Assembly (NCBI GenBank): GCA_039621445.1 | Contig: CP154955.1 | Location: 29,829,471 to 29,893,470 of the forward strand | Reading direction: 5' to 3' | DNA length: 64,000 nt | From: Euglena gracilis | Lineage: Eukaryota > Euglenida > Euglenophyceae > Euglenales | Shown here: positions 41,800-53,320 of the stretch, piece after piece | How positions within the stretch are numbered: position 1 is the stretch's first letter | Layout: each line of letters starts with the position of its first letter | The notes under the pieces: generated by a model | What the model was told of the DNA's origin: nothing | Seen by the model: only the letters and a program-made list of their open reading frames with translations | Databases searched by the model: none | Program-made: the position numbers and the translations under genes

Positions 41800-42920
41800 G
41801 CCTAGGTTGCCCGAGTAGGGAGCGACGGGGGGGATGTTTTAAAAATTTTCGAAAACCAACCCACCCACCTCTCGAGACGGGATCGAGAGGGTATCGGTCT
41901 CCGCCTGCTTGGTGGGTGGTCGAAGCTCCCTCCTACCCAAAAAGCCAAAACCCAACCCAGAGGTGGTGTTTGGGGTTGCTGTCATTGTGCTGGGTGCTCC
42001 TGGGCCCCCCTGCACCGCCACCACAGCGGTGCGGGGGAGTGGGCCCCCGGACGCCGCCACCACAGCGACGCCGGGGTTGGGGAGGATCTTAACCTGTTGG
42101 TTTGAACCGTTTGTTGGTAAGCCTGCGCGGAATTGAAGAAGGTCAAATAGAGGCCTGTCAGAAACTGGGATCCAGTCACTAGCGGGACCATGGAAATGGT
42201 GAGCACCCCCCAAATACAACGTCCACCCCAAACATGAATTCCCCCCAGGGGTTGGCTTTGCAAATATGGAGCCAGACCATGGTGGCATTCAGGGAAAAGC
42301 AGTATTTTTTGTTGGATGCAGCATTTTTTTTCATCAGAAATGCTCCACCTTGGATAAAAATTGCACATTTTTTGCTGGAAATAGAAGCACAACAAAAATT
42401 TGGTATTTGGCTGCACTTGAAGGTCACAAGTTTTTGTAGCCCACCAAGAAAAGTTTGATTTCAACCCCCCCCCAATATGAACCCCCCCCCCAATACAAAG
42501 ACCCCACTGAGGGTCTTGAAGTCTGTTTTCTATTTGAAGGGGGTTAAATTTATGGTTACTGCTTCGGTTTCCCTTGCCTTTCCCTTTCCCTCTCCACCCG
42601 CCCTTGCCCTCCTTTCGCCTGGCGGCCGCCTGCCTGTCTCTGGTATGTTTCTGGCGTGCTGGGCCGCCCCTTTGCTTTCCACCTCAGCCCTTCCTTCCCT
42701 GCTGGTGGGTGTGGCTGTCCCCTGGTGGACTCCGCATGCTTTTCACACCACTCCCCCCGCTCTGCGCCTGGGTCCGGTGGATTGGGGATGCCACCGCCAG
42801 CAAGCCACCCCACCCCACAGGGCCCTGTCGATGTTGTACACCTCGTCCTGGTAAACCCCCCTGGGGTATTATTCTTTCGCCCGAAGTCCCAGCCTGAGGA
42901 GGGGGTGTTAGGGAGTTGGG
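41800..42920. other. R2 internal non-coding stretch
   Basis: A GCC-rich patch with two GCCGCCACCACAGCG-like repeats lies near 42010-42070, and poly-C runs near 42465-42500. A GC-rich segment (42560-42900) has a composition unlike the AT-richer gag around it and may be an insertion. I find no gene. Confidence 0.4.
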
Positions 42921-42924
42921 GTGG

Positions 42925-43890
42925 TTAATATTCGGAGGGTAGTCTTTCCCAAATATTTTTTTTTTCGAATTTTTTCGAAGTCCCGTAGGACCCAAAATGG
43001 CACCCAAAGCCCGGTCTCCCTTCCCAGGGTGGAAAACAAAATTTGCAGCCAGTGTTCTGGGCAGGGGGAAAAAACTGTCCACGTTGACCCCCTTCCGCAA
43101 TAAACTGGGATTGTGTCCGTTTGAAAATTCTGAGACCTTCCAATTGAGAAAAGCTTTGCTCAATCCCAATCACCAAAGTGGAAATTTCTACAAATCCTTG
43201 AATTTTCGGCAAAACTGCCTGAAACGGCGTTTGATTTGAGTTTTCCGAACCCAAAACTGGTAATTTCTCGTCAAAAAGTTCTTGCCTTTTGGCGCTGTTG
43301 TCCAAAGTTAAATTGGGCTTCAATCCCGCTGAATTCTGATCACTTTTGACCAAAGCGGTTTCATTTTTTGAATCTGGGGGATCTGCATTTTTTTTCAACT
43401 TTGCCCAGGGAAATTGAAAACATTCTTCGCCCAGCACCTCAAACTGAAATATTTTGTGCACTCTCCTCCTTGCACATTCCTCCCAAGGATCTTTGTTTCC
43501 CCCCTCCATCTCCATTTCCATGGGGGGGACTGAAATTTGTGTGAGGGGGACAATTCCCGTTTCTCCTCCACCAGCTAAAAAGTCTGATCCGTGCGCGCTC
43601 CCAGCCTTGGGGGGCAAAAGGGAAAAATTTCCCGTACGGAGGATTCCACCCATCTCCGACAAGATTGGCTGAAAAAATGTGAAAACCACAGCAAAAACCT
43701 GTTGCACAAGGGAAAGTTGTCCCGTACGGAGGATATCACCCATCTCCGACCATTTTGGCTGAAAATCTGCCAAAGTCACAGGAAATTTCTGTGACGGGGA
43801 AAGGGAAAATTCACTTTTTTCACTTGAATACTGAAAGATACTTGGGTGAGACAACGCCTGGGTTTTTTGTTGGGGAAAAAAACGTGCCAC
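42925..43890 (-). CDS. R2 gag N-terminal segment with an internal duplication
   Basis: The 321-codon frame contains a duplicated segment of about 33 residues: PKWSEMGDILRTGQLSL and PILSEMGGILRTGNFSL. The DNA repeats CCGTACGGAGGAT and CCCATCTCCGAC accordingly. The remainder is S/Q/F-rich like the N-terminal part of R1 gag. The function is inferred from position only. Confidence 0.35.
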   Translation of the reverse strand: MARFFPQQKTQALSHPSIFQYSSEKSEFSLSPSQKFPVTLADFQPKWSEMGDILRTGQLSLVQQVFAVVFTFFQPILSEMGGILRTGNFSLLPPKAGSAHGSDFLAGGGETGIVPLTQISVPPMEMEMEGGNKDPWEECARRRVHKIFQFEVLGEECFQFPWAKLKKNADPPDSKNETALVKSDQNSAGLKPNLTLDNSAKRQELFDEKLPVLGSENSNQTPFQAVLPKIQGFVEISTLVIGIEQSFSQLEGLRIFKRTQSQFIAEGGQRGQFFPPAQNTGCKFCFPPWEGRPGFGCHFGSYGTSKKFEKKNIWERLPSEY

Positions 43891-44502
43891 TTTGTAAATG
43901 GGACCCTGCCCCCCACAATAAATCTTGCTGAAAGTGGATGCCGTTTGGCAAAAACTGTGGGGAGACTTCAGAAAGTTCCAGAAAATTCTGGGTCCTCATC
44001 ATAATTCTTGCTGAAATTGGCCAAGTTGATTGTGAAAAATCTTCTCGGGTCTGAAAATTCAGTGGTAACTTCATGAAAATCTGCTGGGAATTCACTTTTC
44101 TGAAAAATCTGTGGTGATGTGACAGGTAAATTTCGCAAGAATGATCTTTTTGAAAAATCTGCAGATGGAATGCATTGTGGCACCAAAATTTTCCCACCTG
44201 AAAGTTCTGAATGCCTACCATCCTTCGGGCTCTTTAGAAGCCTTAAAGCTGTGGGTGGGGTTGTATGCTGGCACACCACAGTCGTGTGTTGTATGTGTCC
44301 GCCAGCTGAGCTTCTCCAGCTTCAATACTGCGCTCTGGGGGGCCATTGCAGGGCCCCCCTCCACCAGCTGCAGCTGTCAATTTGAACAATGTGCTTGGGG
44401 CTTCAGCTTCAATCTTTCTTCTTGTCTTTCTTTTTTGTCTTTCTTCTGCTTCAGCTGCCTGGCGGGCCCCGCTCTGGCCGGAGGATCCGGGTAGGACCTC
44501 CA

Positions 44503-45013
44503 TGAAAACACTTCCTTGGTTCGATGTTTTTGCGGATCCTTCGGCCTCGGCTTTTTGTTGAGGCGGCCGCCGGGCTTCGAAGCCAAACTTTTCAGTGTTT
44601 TCTTTTTTTCCTTGGACTTTTGCCTTTGCATCTTGAAATTCATTTTCTTCTTCAATTCTGGTTCTTGAATGCACAAACAATTGGTATTTTTTTGTAGTAT
44701 TGATCAGTGCATTGGTAGGGGCTAAGAACCCTGTGTGTGAGATTGGTTTGAAATTGGTGGGTTCGAGGGGGGACTTTCTTAGGTTAATTAGGGAAATTTA
44801 GCAAATCCTACTGTGGAAAATTGGTCGGCCGGTCTTGAAAATTTCAAAGAATCGGCCCAGCAAGGTCAAAAATTGAGTTCAGGCTTTCAAGCAAAACCAT
44901 AATAATCTTTTCCCTAGGTTAAATTCGACTGAAAACCAAAAAGTGGTACTTCAGTGATTTTCGGCCCCACTTAGGCCAATTTTGGCCAATTTTTGGGTAG
45001 GGACCCCTTTACA
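44503..45013 (-). repeat. R2 5' LTR and adjacent primer-binding site
   Basis: This 511-bp LTR starts TGTAAAGGGG (45013) and ends GTTTTCA (44503) in element sense. The next bases are TGGAGGTCCTACCC, which begins with the TGG expected of a primer-binding site but differs from the TGGTAGCAGA used by R1, R3 and R4. Confidence 0.8.
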
Positions 45014-47553
45014 GCAAAAAATCGCACTTTGGCAATGGACACCCCCCAAAAAACGTCGTTTTTCGGTCGTTTTCGCCCGAAATTGGCCGCGCCGGCGCTC
45101 CAAAAACGAGCGCTCTGCCCCAGGTAGAGGTCGGCGATCCTTTACCTGACTGTTGCAAAGGGCGCCGGCCCCGCAGGCGCAATTTTGCCCGCGGCAGGTG
45201 TGCGTAAAACGCAGCAGTTACGGCCCGAGTGGCGCAAAATAGCACTTTGGCAACGGACGCCCCCAAAAAACGTCGCTTTTCGGTCGTTTTCGCCCGAAAT
45301 TGGCCGCGCCGGCGCTCCAAAAACGAGCGCTCTGCCCCGGGTAGAGGTCGGCGATCCTTTACCAGACTGTTTCAAAGGGCGCCGGCCGGACAGGCGCATT
45401 TTTTTGCCCGCGGCGGGCGTGCGTAAAACGCAGCAGTTACCACCCGGGAGGCACAAAGTAGCACTTTGGCAACGGACGCCCCAAAAAAAGGTCGCTTTTC
45501 GGTCGTTTTCGCCCGAAATTGGATGCGCCGGCGCTCCAAAAAAGAGCGCTCTGCCCCGGGTAGAGGTCGGCGATCCTTCGCCTGACTGTTGCGAAGTGCG
45601 CCGGCCCGACAGGCGCAATTTTGCCCGCGGCGGGCGTGCGTAAAACGCAGCAGTTACCACCCGGGTGGCGCAAAATAGCACTTTGGCAACGGACGCCCCC
45701 CAAAAACGTCGCTTTTCGGTCGTTTTCGGCCGAAATCGGCCGCGCCGGCGCTCCAAAAACGAGCGCTCTGCCCCGGGTAGAGGTCGGCGATCCTTTACCT
45801 GACTGTGTACGAAGGGCGCCGGCCCGACAGGCGCAATGTTGCCCCCAGCGAGCGTGCGTAAAACGCAGCAGTTACCACCCGGGAGGCGCAAAGTAGCACT
45901 TTGGCAACGGACGCCCATTATAAACGTCGTTTTTCGGTCGTTTCCGGCCGAAATTGGCCGCGCCGGCGCTCCAAAAACGAGCGCTCTGCCCCCGGGTAGA
46001 GGTCAGCGATCCTTTACCTGACTGTTGCGAAGGACGCCGGCCCGACAGGCGCAATTTTGCCCGCGGCGGGCGTGCGTAAAACGCAGCAGTTACCGCCCGG
46101 GAGGCGCAAAATAGCACTTTGGCAACGGACGCCCTAAAAAGCGTCGGTTTTCGGTCGTTTTCGGCCGAAACTGGCCGCGCCGGCGCTCCAAAAACGAGCG
46201 CTCTGCCCCAGGTAGAGGTCGGCGATCCTTTACCTGACTGTTGCGAAGTGCGCCGGCCCGACAGGCGCAATTTTGCCCGCGGCGGGCGTGCGTAAAACGC
46301 AGCAGTTACCACCCGGGTGGCGCAAAATAGCACTTTGGCAACGGACGCCCCCCAAAAACGTCGCTTTTCGGTCGTTTTCGGCCGAAATCGGCCGCGCCGG
46401 CGCTCCAAAAACGAGCGCTCTGCCCCGGGTAGAGGTCGGCGATCCTTTACCTGACTGTGTACGAAGGGCGCCGGCCCGACAGGCGCAATGTTGCCCCCAG
46501 CGAGCGTGCGTAAAACGCAGCAGTTACCACCCGGGAGGCGCAAAGTAGCACTTTGGCAACGGACGCCCATTATAAACGTCGTTTTTCGGTCGTTTCCGGC
46601 CGAAATTGGCCGCGCCGGCGCTCCAAAAACGAGCGCTCTGCCCCCGGGTAGAGGTCAGCGATCCTTTACCTGACTGTTGCGAAGGACGCCGGCCCGACAG
46701 GCGCAATTTTGCCCGAGGCGGGCGTGCGTAAAACGCAGCAGTTACTGCCCGGGAGGCGCAAAATAGCACTTTGGCAACGGACGCCCTAAAAAGCGTCGGT
46801 TTTCGGTCGTTTTCGGCCGAAACTGGCCGCGCCGGCGCTCCAAAAACGAGCGCTCTGCCCCAGGTAGAGGTCGGCGATCCTTTACCTGACTGTTGCGAAG
46901 GACGCCGGCCCGACAGGCGTAATTTTGCCCGCGGCGGGCGTGCGTAAAACACAGCAGTTACCGCCCGGGAGGCGCAAAGTAGCACTTTGGCAACGGACGC
47001 CCAAACATACGTCGTTTTTCTTTTGCTTTCGGCCGAAATCAGCCGCGCCGGAGCTCCAAAAACGAGCGCTCTGCCCCCTGGTAGAGGTCGGCGATCCTTT
47101 ACCTGACCGTTGCGAAGGACGCCGGCCCGACAGGCGCAGTTTTGACCGCGGCGGGCGTGCGTAAAACGCAGCAGCAGTTACCGCCCGGGAGGCGCAAAAT
47201 AGCACTTTGGCAACGGACGCCCCAAAAAGCGTCGTTTTTCGGTCGTTTTCGGCCGAAATTGGCCGCGCCGGCGCTCCAAAAACGAGCGCTCTGCCCCGGG
47301 TAGAGGTCGGTCATCCTTTACCTGACTGTTGCGAAGGGCGCCGGCCCGACAGGCGCAATTTCGACCGTGGCGGGCGTGCGTAAAACGCAGCCGTTACCGC
47401 CCGGGAGGCGCAAAGTAGCACTTTGGCAACGGGCGCCCAAAAAAGTGTCGTTTTCGGTCGTTTTCGGCCGAAATCGGCCGCGTCGGCGCTCCAAAAACGA
47501 GCGCTCTGCCCCGGGTAGAGGTCGGTCATCCTTTACCTGATTGTTTCGAAGGG
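45014..47553 (+). repeat. 216/217-bp satellite, block 3 (about 12 units) with a 652-bp higher-order repeat
   Basis: The same unit resumes directly after R2. The segment 45,621-46,021 is repeated at 46,273-46,673, an offset of 652 bp, or three units, with near identity down to unusual words such as GCCCATTATAAACG. The array stops at TTTCGAAGGG, where the R3 LTR starts. Confidence 0.93.
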
Positions 47554-48040
47554 TGTGAGTCAGGGGTGCTGAGTGCCCAAAACAACATAACTTAACCCAA
47601 CCCAACCTGATGACTCTGCAGTTAGGATTAGGAAAATCGTATTAGGAATTACAATCAACTGACTCCATCTATCCCTGTTCAGGGCTCTGTCATTCTGTCA
47701 GTTTGTTTGTTCAAGAATTATCTGGGAATCAATTATTTGGACCAATCATTATCTTACCCTTGATTTGGACTTTGGGCTTTGATACTTTCATCCTTTGTGG
47801 TTTGCTTGTACTGTGCATGTGGATTTGCTGATTGCTTGTGGATTTCTTCATCAAAGGAAAGGTGTGAGCCAACCAACCCACCTGTTTTCACCCAAAAAAC
47901 CCGCAAAAACAAAAGAAAAAGCAATTTTTAAAACAGGCAGCTAGGGCAATTGAAGACAAATTGGGCAGCGTTAAAGATCCTACGCAAAGGGGTGCCGGCC
48001 ACGAGAAACTGGAAACACCAGGGCAGACCCCGCGGTTACA
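47554..48040 (+). repeat. R3 5' LTR (probable)
   Basis: It starts TGTGAGTCAGG immediately after the satellite and ends GGTTACA three bases before TGGTAGCAGAGG (48044-48055), the same primer-binding word used by R1. The 3' partner is outside the window, so the limits rest on the TG/CA ends and the PBS only. Confidence 0.55.
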
Positions 48041-48143
48041 ACGTGGTAGCAGAGGTAGACTGCCCAGTTTTGATTCCCCTCCAACATGCGGCTACGAACA
48101 ACAAGCTGAAAAACGACAAGGAACTGCAAAAACTGACGCTATC

Positions 48144-48384
48144 ATGCCTGCTGCCTCAACTGCCATCGCTAGGATGGTGGAGCCGGCGGGTGGCTGCCCA
48201 GCCCTGAGCCAAACACTGGATGTGCCAGCTGACTTAACCGCCATCGCTAAGGTGGTGGAGCAGGCGGATGGTTTCCCAGCCCTGAACCAAACACTGGAAA
48301 TGCCAGCTGCCTTAACCGCCATCGCTAGGGTGGTGGAGCCGGCAGAACCCCTGGCCCAGCCACGGCCAGCCCTGAGGGGCCAGC
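48144..48384 (+). CDS. R3 gag N-terminus, interrupted by R4
   Basis: From the ATG at 48144 the frame reads MPAASTAIARMVEPAGG and holds three repeats of about 26 residues built on TAIAKVVEQADGFPALNQTL. At 48384 the R4 element begins. Skipping R4 and one copy of its CCAGC target duplication, the same frame continues at 56187 through P/T/Q-rich sequence to 57064, with one TGA at 56291-56293. This continuity is good evidence that R4 jumped into R3. Confidence 0.65.
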
Positions 48385-48812
48385 TGTGTACCAGGCACGT
48401 CCCACCTCTGTAGGATATCTGCAGAGTGGGTTCTGTGACGGTCGCACCACTGTGGAAAACCACAGCTGGTAGGATCCTGGCAGACCCTTCTGGGATCTGC
48501 CCCTGGACACGTCAGCACTTTTGTCTCCTTCCCCCACAGGTGGTATTCTTCCCTGTCATTCTTCCAAAGTTTGACCATTGGTTTTGTCAGAGGGAAAAAC
48601 CCTCGGAACAGTCGAACTTAATCTCAGAAGAAACTTCTGAGTCTTTGCTTTGTGCTTTGCTTCTTCGGGAATTGGGAAGAAAAGGGGAAAACCACTTTTC
48701 GTTACTCCAAAGACTTTTCCCTACCACAAGTAGGCTGCGCACCAAGGCGAAAGCGAAAGGCTTTTACAGAAAGTCCCAAAAGGGGGAAAAGGGAAAGCTT
48801 TGGACGTATACT
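48385..48812 (+). repeat. R4 5' LTR
   Basis: It starts TGTGTACCAGGCACG and ends GGACGTATACT. It contains the hairpins CTGTGGAAAACCACAG (48450-48465) and GAGGGAAAAACCCTC (48590-48604). It matches 55753-56181 at about 97% by eye. Confidence 0.9.
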
Positions 48813-48824
48813 TGGTAGCAGAAT
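48813..48824 (+). other. R4 primer-binding site
   Basis: TGGTAGCAGAAT lies immediately after the LTR end and shares its first ten bases with the sites of R1 and R3. This suggests the same tRNA primer. Confidence 0.6.
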
Positions 48825-49122
48825 AGGTCAAAGATCCTACAGAAAGAAAGGCTACCAGGTAATACACTTCGTAGCAGATTTAGGCAACGATCCTACACAG
48901 ACGTTCCACACAGAGAAACTCTGTGGTTGACTGGTGGTGATGATCGTACTGAGCCGTGAAACACGGTGAAAGTACTGTTCCTGGCCCCTAGTCAACCTTT
49001 AAGCAATGATACAGGTCTCAGAAGGCTCTGTTCGGTAATCGCCGATACAACCTTTCTGGTCCCTGTTTCTCTGCTTATTTGTGTGAATTTTTGGTTTTTT
49101 GCCTTTTTACCCATCTCAGAAG

Positions 49123-50790
49123 ATGCAGAGCACAAGCCCCAACCCCAAATTTGATTATGACTTGTTGATGAGTTCATTGACCAGTCTTGATGAAGATTGC
49201 GGGGATTGGAACGGTTCGAATGAAACAAGTTCCAATTCCCGACCCCCCGAGCAAGACGAAGGCAATTTGACTCATTTGTCATTGTCAAAAGGCGAAACGC
49301 CTTTATTGTTACATGGCGGTAATGAACCCTCTTCATCATCATTGTCATTGATTGTGCGGGATGTTGGTGGCAAAATGCCTTCCTCCATCCCGGTACACCC
49401 ATCATTGATGCGGCGAGGGGATGAACCCCGTGCACCTTCACACTTCCTTACTCATGTTACCCATGAAGAAAGTGAGGGGTATTTGCCCTTTGCTCTGTTC
49501 ACACCCAAAAGATCCCCGGTGGAAGCACCGGTGGGCCTTTTGGAATGCAACTCGCTGGAAACACCCTGTTTTTTCCAACCCCCCCCTCAATTACCACCCC
49601 CCACACCATTTCGCGCATTGCCGGGATTACCCGCGGAAGCTGCGGTTTTCCCGGCATTGCCATGGAACCCAGATATGCGTCTGGTGGTACCGGAAATCTC
49701 TGGTGCCGTTTACATTGTGGAGGACTATGAGGAAGATTTGAGGGATAACCTCACCCCCGGTGATGTTTACCGAATTCTCGGTCAACTCCCAGCGGATCAC
49801 CCGCTTAGCAAGCAAATTTTGCACGTCCACCAATGCGTTGCGGAATGCGCAACCATGCTCAACAAAATTTTGCAGTTTGATGAGGACAATCAAAGGGTTG
49901 TCAACACCAAACTGGAATGTTGCTGGAATTATTTGCAGGAAATAGGCAAATATTGCCAACACAATTTTGAAAATGCGGGGAAAGACCTTCAGCATTTTCG
50001 AGAAAGTGTTGACAGTATTTTGCGCATCCAACTTCCACAAAACTGCCAACAAATCAGCGAAATGCTGCATGAAGCGGAAACGCGGAATGATTCCAAGTTT
50101 CTGCATGTGCAAGATGGTATGAGCCATCTTTTAGCCAAAGTGGAATCCTGTTCAACCATGCTACTGCAATTGCAGCACCAGTTACAAGCACAAAATGCCA
50201 CCCCCAAAATGCCGGAAATCGGTAACTTTGTTGCGGTTGAGGATTTTGCCACACTCACTACTTCTTTCCAAGAAGCTCAGCAACGGATTTTGCATCTCTG
50301 CTCGGAAATCGAGCATTTGAAGCAATTTCAAGCGAAAGTGCAAGAAAATTTTGATCCCCGTACGCAAATTCAGCTTTTGGAGGAACGAATTTTACACTTG
50401 GAGCAAAAATCCTGCCATTGTGCCGCAAACCAGGATGGATTAACCACCCTGCACGCGAAAATCGCGGATTGCGCACAACGGTTGGATATCGCGCAACAAC
50501 AAATGCAACCGGACATTGGCGGTATTAATGTCACCGTTGTCGGTTTGCAGGAGCATGTTTGCGCACTATCCAAGCGAATCCCCGACATTAGTGGTATTCA
50601 AGCCGCTATTGGGGAATTGCAAACCCGTTGCACCTTGTTGTCCACCACAGTAGCGGAAATTCGCGCACTTCCCAATGTTTCGCGCGCTCGGATATCCGAG
50701 TCACCGGAATTTCGCTCATTTTATAACAAAATGCTTGGTGACAACAAGGAAACCTTGCAAGCATTTTGCACGAGTTTGATTCAAACTTGA
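49123..50790 (+). CDS. R4 gag, N-terminal coiled-coil part
   Basis: The ATG at 49123 (MQSTSPNPKFDYDLLMSSL) opens a frame of 555 codons. The first 180 residues are S/P-rich. From about 200 on, the protein is heptad-rich with many Q, H, C and L (for example IQLLEERILHLEQKSCHC), so it is probably a long coiled coil. There is no catalytic motif. The coiled coil continues in another frame to about 51415, through one indel near 50790 and one stop near 50888. Position after the PBS and before capsid and zinc-knuckle sequence identifies it as gag. Confidence 0.7.
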   Translation: MQSTSPNPKFDYDLLMSSLTSLDEDCGDWNGSNETSSNSRPPEQDEGNLTHLSLSKGETPLLLHGGNEPSSSSLSLIVRDVGGKMPSSIPVHPSLMRRGDEPRAPSHFLTHVTHEESEGYLPFALFTPKRSPVEAPVGLLECNSLETPCFFQPPPQLPPPTPFRALPGLPAEAAVFPALPWNPDMRLVVPEISGAVYIVEDYEEDLRDNLTPGDVYRILGQLPADHPLSKQILHVHQCVAECATMLNKILQFDEDNQRVVNTKLECCWNYLQEIGKYCQHNFENAGKDLQHFRESVDSILRIQLPQNCQQISEMLHEAETRNDSKFLHVQDGMSHLLAKVESCSTMLLQLQHQLQAQNATPKMPEIGNFVAVEDFATLTTSFQEAQQRILHLCSEIEHLKQFQAKVQENFDPRTQIQLLEERILHLEQKSCHCAANQDGLTTLHAKIADCAQRLDIAQQQMQPDIGGINVTVVGLQEHVCALSKRIPDISGIQAAIGELQTRCTLLSTTVAEIRALPNVSRARISESPEFRSFYNKMLGDNKETLQAFCTSLIQT

Positions 50791-50929
50791 GGAATCTGTG
50801 AATCGGAATGCCCGATCAATGCAAGATGAGGTTTCACGGTTGGATGGACGAATTTCGGCGTTGTTGGAAAAGCCAACCGCAGAAAATTAGCGCACCACTG
50901 CGGAAACCCCAACCAAGTCACCCCACCAA

Positions 50930-51415
50930 TTGCAAATTGTCTCAAATGCAGTAAAAGCGCTTGCGGGTCAACTCCGGAATGTGGAGGAGTCCCAAGGACA
51001 AATTGTCCAAGATTTACACTTGGTTTCTGAAAAGCTACCACACTTGGACGATTTTTCCCGTTGCCGCAAACGCATTAGGCATTTGGAGACTGAGGTTGAC
51101 CGTATTTGCGGCCAACTCCAGTTGGTGGAACATTTGGAAGAAACGGTGCATGACTTGTCTGGATTACCAGACCACCCGTCGGGTTTTCGGCGGGAAACCC
51201 GCCCCACAGGGAGAATTTCACCAAATTTTTCGCAAATCCCGCAGGAAAATCCTGCCAACCTTACACTTGGTGCGGGAAATCCTGCACGGGATACACATGG
51301 AGCGGAAAATCCGCGAAACGCGTTTGGTGTTAAGAATTACCCTGACCCAAACCCCTGGAATACCACCGAGGGTCAGCTGGTTGCTCAGAGAAAACTTCAA
51401 TCGCGAATAAGGTGA
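50930..51415 (+). CDS. R4 gag, continuation of the coiled coil
   Basis: The frame reads VKALAGQLRNVEESQGQIV and RHLETEVDRICGQLQLVEHL, again heptad-rich, then a P/N/G-rich linker. The DNA of this linker holds several of the AAA-loop palindromes (51189-51203, 51241-51255, 51302-51322). It was joined to the frame at 49123-50790 before an indel. Confidence 0.6.
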   Translation: MQIVSNAVKALAGQLRNVEESQGQIVQDLHLVSEKLPHLDDFSRCRKRIRHLETEVDRICGQLQLVEHLEETVHDLSGLPDHPSGFRRETRPTGRISPNFSQIPQENPANLTLGAGNPARDTHGAENPRNAFGVKNYPDPNPWNTTEGQLVAQRKLQSRIR

Positions 51416-51451
51416 AACCCCAATGGGACGGGGATCCAACCACATGGAGAC

Positions 51452-52804
51452 AATTTTTTTCGGGACTGGGAGTACTATTGGGCACTAAAGGGACCCACCC
51501 AAGACCCGAATCCCGAGGTAGTCAAGATTGAATTCATCGATTGCCTACCGAGGGAGGAGCGAGAACGCGCACGCAATTTGGTGATACGTAATGGCGTATC
51601 ATTTGATGACCTGGTTGAGCAATACGCTTCAACCAACTCAAGTTTGGTCACCAGGATTACCCTGGAGAAGAAATGGCGACAATGCGCGCCACCTGATCGC
51701 AAGTGGAAATACATCAACCTTTGGTATGCCAAATGGTTAGCACTTGCTTCCGAAGTTGATGAACTTAGCGAGAAGCAATTGCGCGAACAATTCGATGCGG
51801 TTTTGTTGCATTTCACACCATCCCTCGTGAAGGATATCCATCGCGAGGAGTTGGCAGGGCATGTGATGACTCTTGCCCAACGTTGGAATTATGTGTCAAA
51901 GCAACTCGAGCTCACACAAGTTTTGGGACAAATACAGTCCGCTTTCAAAACGCATCCCACCGCGGGAATCCCTACGGGTGCGGTTAATGCGTTGCAAAAA
52001 TCGCCCATGTCACCAAGATCACCCACCACGGGATCGGAAACGCGGAATCAGCGTTCTTCGGACCAAGACACGGATAAACTGTGCTTTTTGTGCAACAAGT
52101 CTGGTCACATGTCTCGGGAATGCCCGAATCCCGATGTGCGAAAGCGTATTGGAAGCCCAAGGGGCTCGACCTCCTCACGGGGATCGGGTTCCTCGGCGTT
52201 TTCACGTCAATCGGGAGTTTCACGGTCTTCGGAGCACCGCTTTAGCGGTAGTAGGCCCAAGTACCCATCGCCTGATGGTCGGGAAACCCGTCCTTCTCGC
52301 GGTCGGTCACCTGGACCCCCTACCCGAAAACGGGATTTCAATCACGACTCTTCACGATCTCGTTCGTGAAGTGGATCATCCTCTTCGCGGGAGTCACCGG
52401 GGAAACCCCGGTACACCGGTCATGGTCGACGGGAAACCCGTTCGCCACGACGGTTTGACGGAAGAACGGAATACCGCTCCCCCCGTTTTGCGGAATCCCG
52501 CCACAAATCTCGTTGTTCACTTTGCGGTTTCAAAGACCACCACTCATCCAAATGTCCCAGATCTCGTTCCCCCCGGCCCGGCTACGTAAGCGCCGCGATG
52601 ACCGTGGTTACTCCTCCAACCGGCAAAAGGTCGGTTTCAAGATATCTTGTTTGGAGGAGGACACCCCGGCTTCGGGCAGGGGGGGGGGATGAGTCCTCGG
52701 ACGGGGAATTTAATGAGGCCCGAATGGCGGTGCGCTCATTGAGTTCCATCTATTCCACCAAAAAGTCCGTTCCCGGCTATGCGGCCGGTTCGGACTTGGA
52801 GTAG
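51452..52804 (+). CDS. R4 gag, capsid and two CCHC zinc knuckles, interrupted by one TGA
   Basis: The frame begins in a capsid-like segment (FRDWEYYWALKGPTQDP). A T-run indel at 51454-51460 separates it from upstream WRQF-type sequence. The first zinc knuckle is CFLCNKSGHMSREC. After an RS/RG-rich stretch comes a TGA (52367-52369, a likely CGA change). The same frame then continues to a second zinc knuckle, CSLCGFKDHHSSKC. Both have perfect C-x2-C-x4-H-x4-C spacing. They should bind the element's RNA during packaging. Confidence 0.78.
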
Positions 52805-52849
52805 GGGAGCCCGAGGTCCGAGGGCACGGACCTCTGGGCTGATGAACAG

Positions 52850-53320
52850 ATGGAGGTAAGACCTGATCAACCTTACCCCCCCTGCCCATCCGCCTTCACG
52901 GTCAGTACCCCGAATTATTTCGGGTCCCCTACCACCCACTCCACATTTCCGCTCGGAATGCTGAGCAAAGTAGGAAAGGGTTCATGGGAGAGCTGGCATG
53001 CAAACGTATTTACGCCAGACCCTTCACTTTGCGTACCACCAATGGAATTACTCGTCCAAGCGGAAATCCGCATTCAAAATATCTCCACCAAAGTTAAAAT
53101 TCTCATTGACACTGGTTGTCGCATTGCACTGCTTTTTCGGTTGGGGTTGATACCGACCCCGCTCTTGGTAAGCGCCAAGAAACCGATCAAAATTACAACC
53201 GCGGATAACACCCCCATGTGTGGTGGTGATTTAAGATGTGTGCTCGAGATACTCTTGCCCATCATTCCGAAGCATCACTCACACACCCCACAATTACAAA
53301 ATTTCACGTCGGACGGCCAC
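52850..53320 (+). CDS. R4 retropepsin-like protease segment
   Basis: The frame contains VKILIDTGCRIALLFRLGL, matching the active-site block of the R1 protease (ILIDTGAEANLIRQGL), followed by KKPIKITTADNTPMCGG, the equivalent of its flap region. The frame then runs into a tRNA-like segment at about 53340 and loses homology, so the C-terminal part of the protease is missing or displaced. Confidence 0.6.

Larger units (their letters stand above)
37759..45013 (-). mobile_element. R2: non-autonomous LTR element retaining gag and a mutated methyltransferase
   Basis: Direct LTRs (37759-38667 and 44503-45013) bound an internal region on the minus strand. The satellite is interrupted at GGAAGGCGC on the left and resumes at GCAAAA...CACTTTGGCAA on the right, almost exactly in phase. 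I find decayed gag, a gag zinc knuckle and a methyltransferase-derived ORF, but no protease, RT, RNase H or integrase. The element would depend on an autonomous relative such as R1 for movement. Confidence 0.8.
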
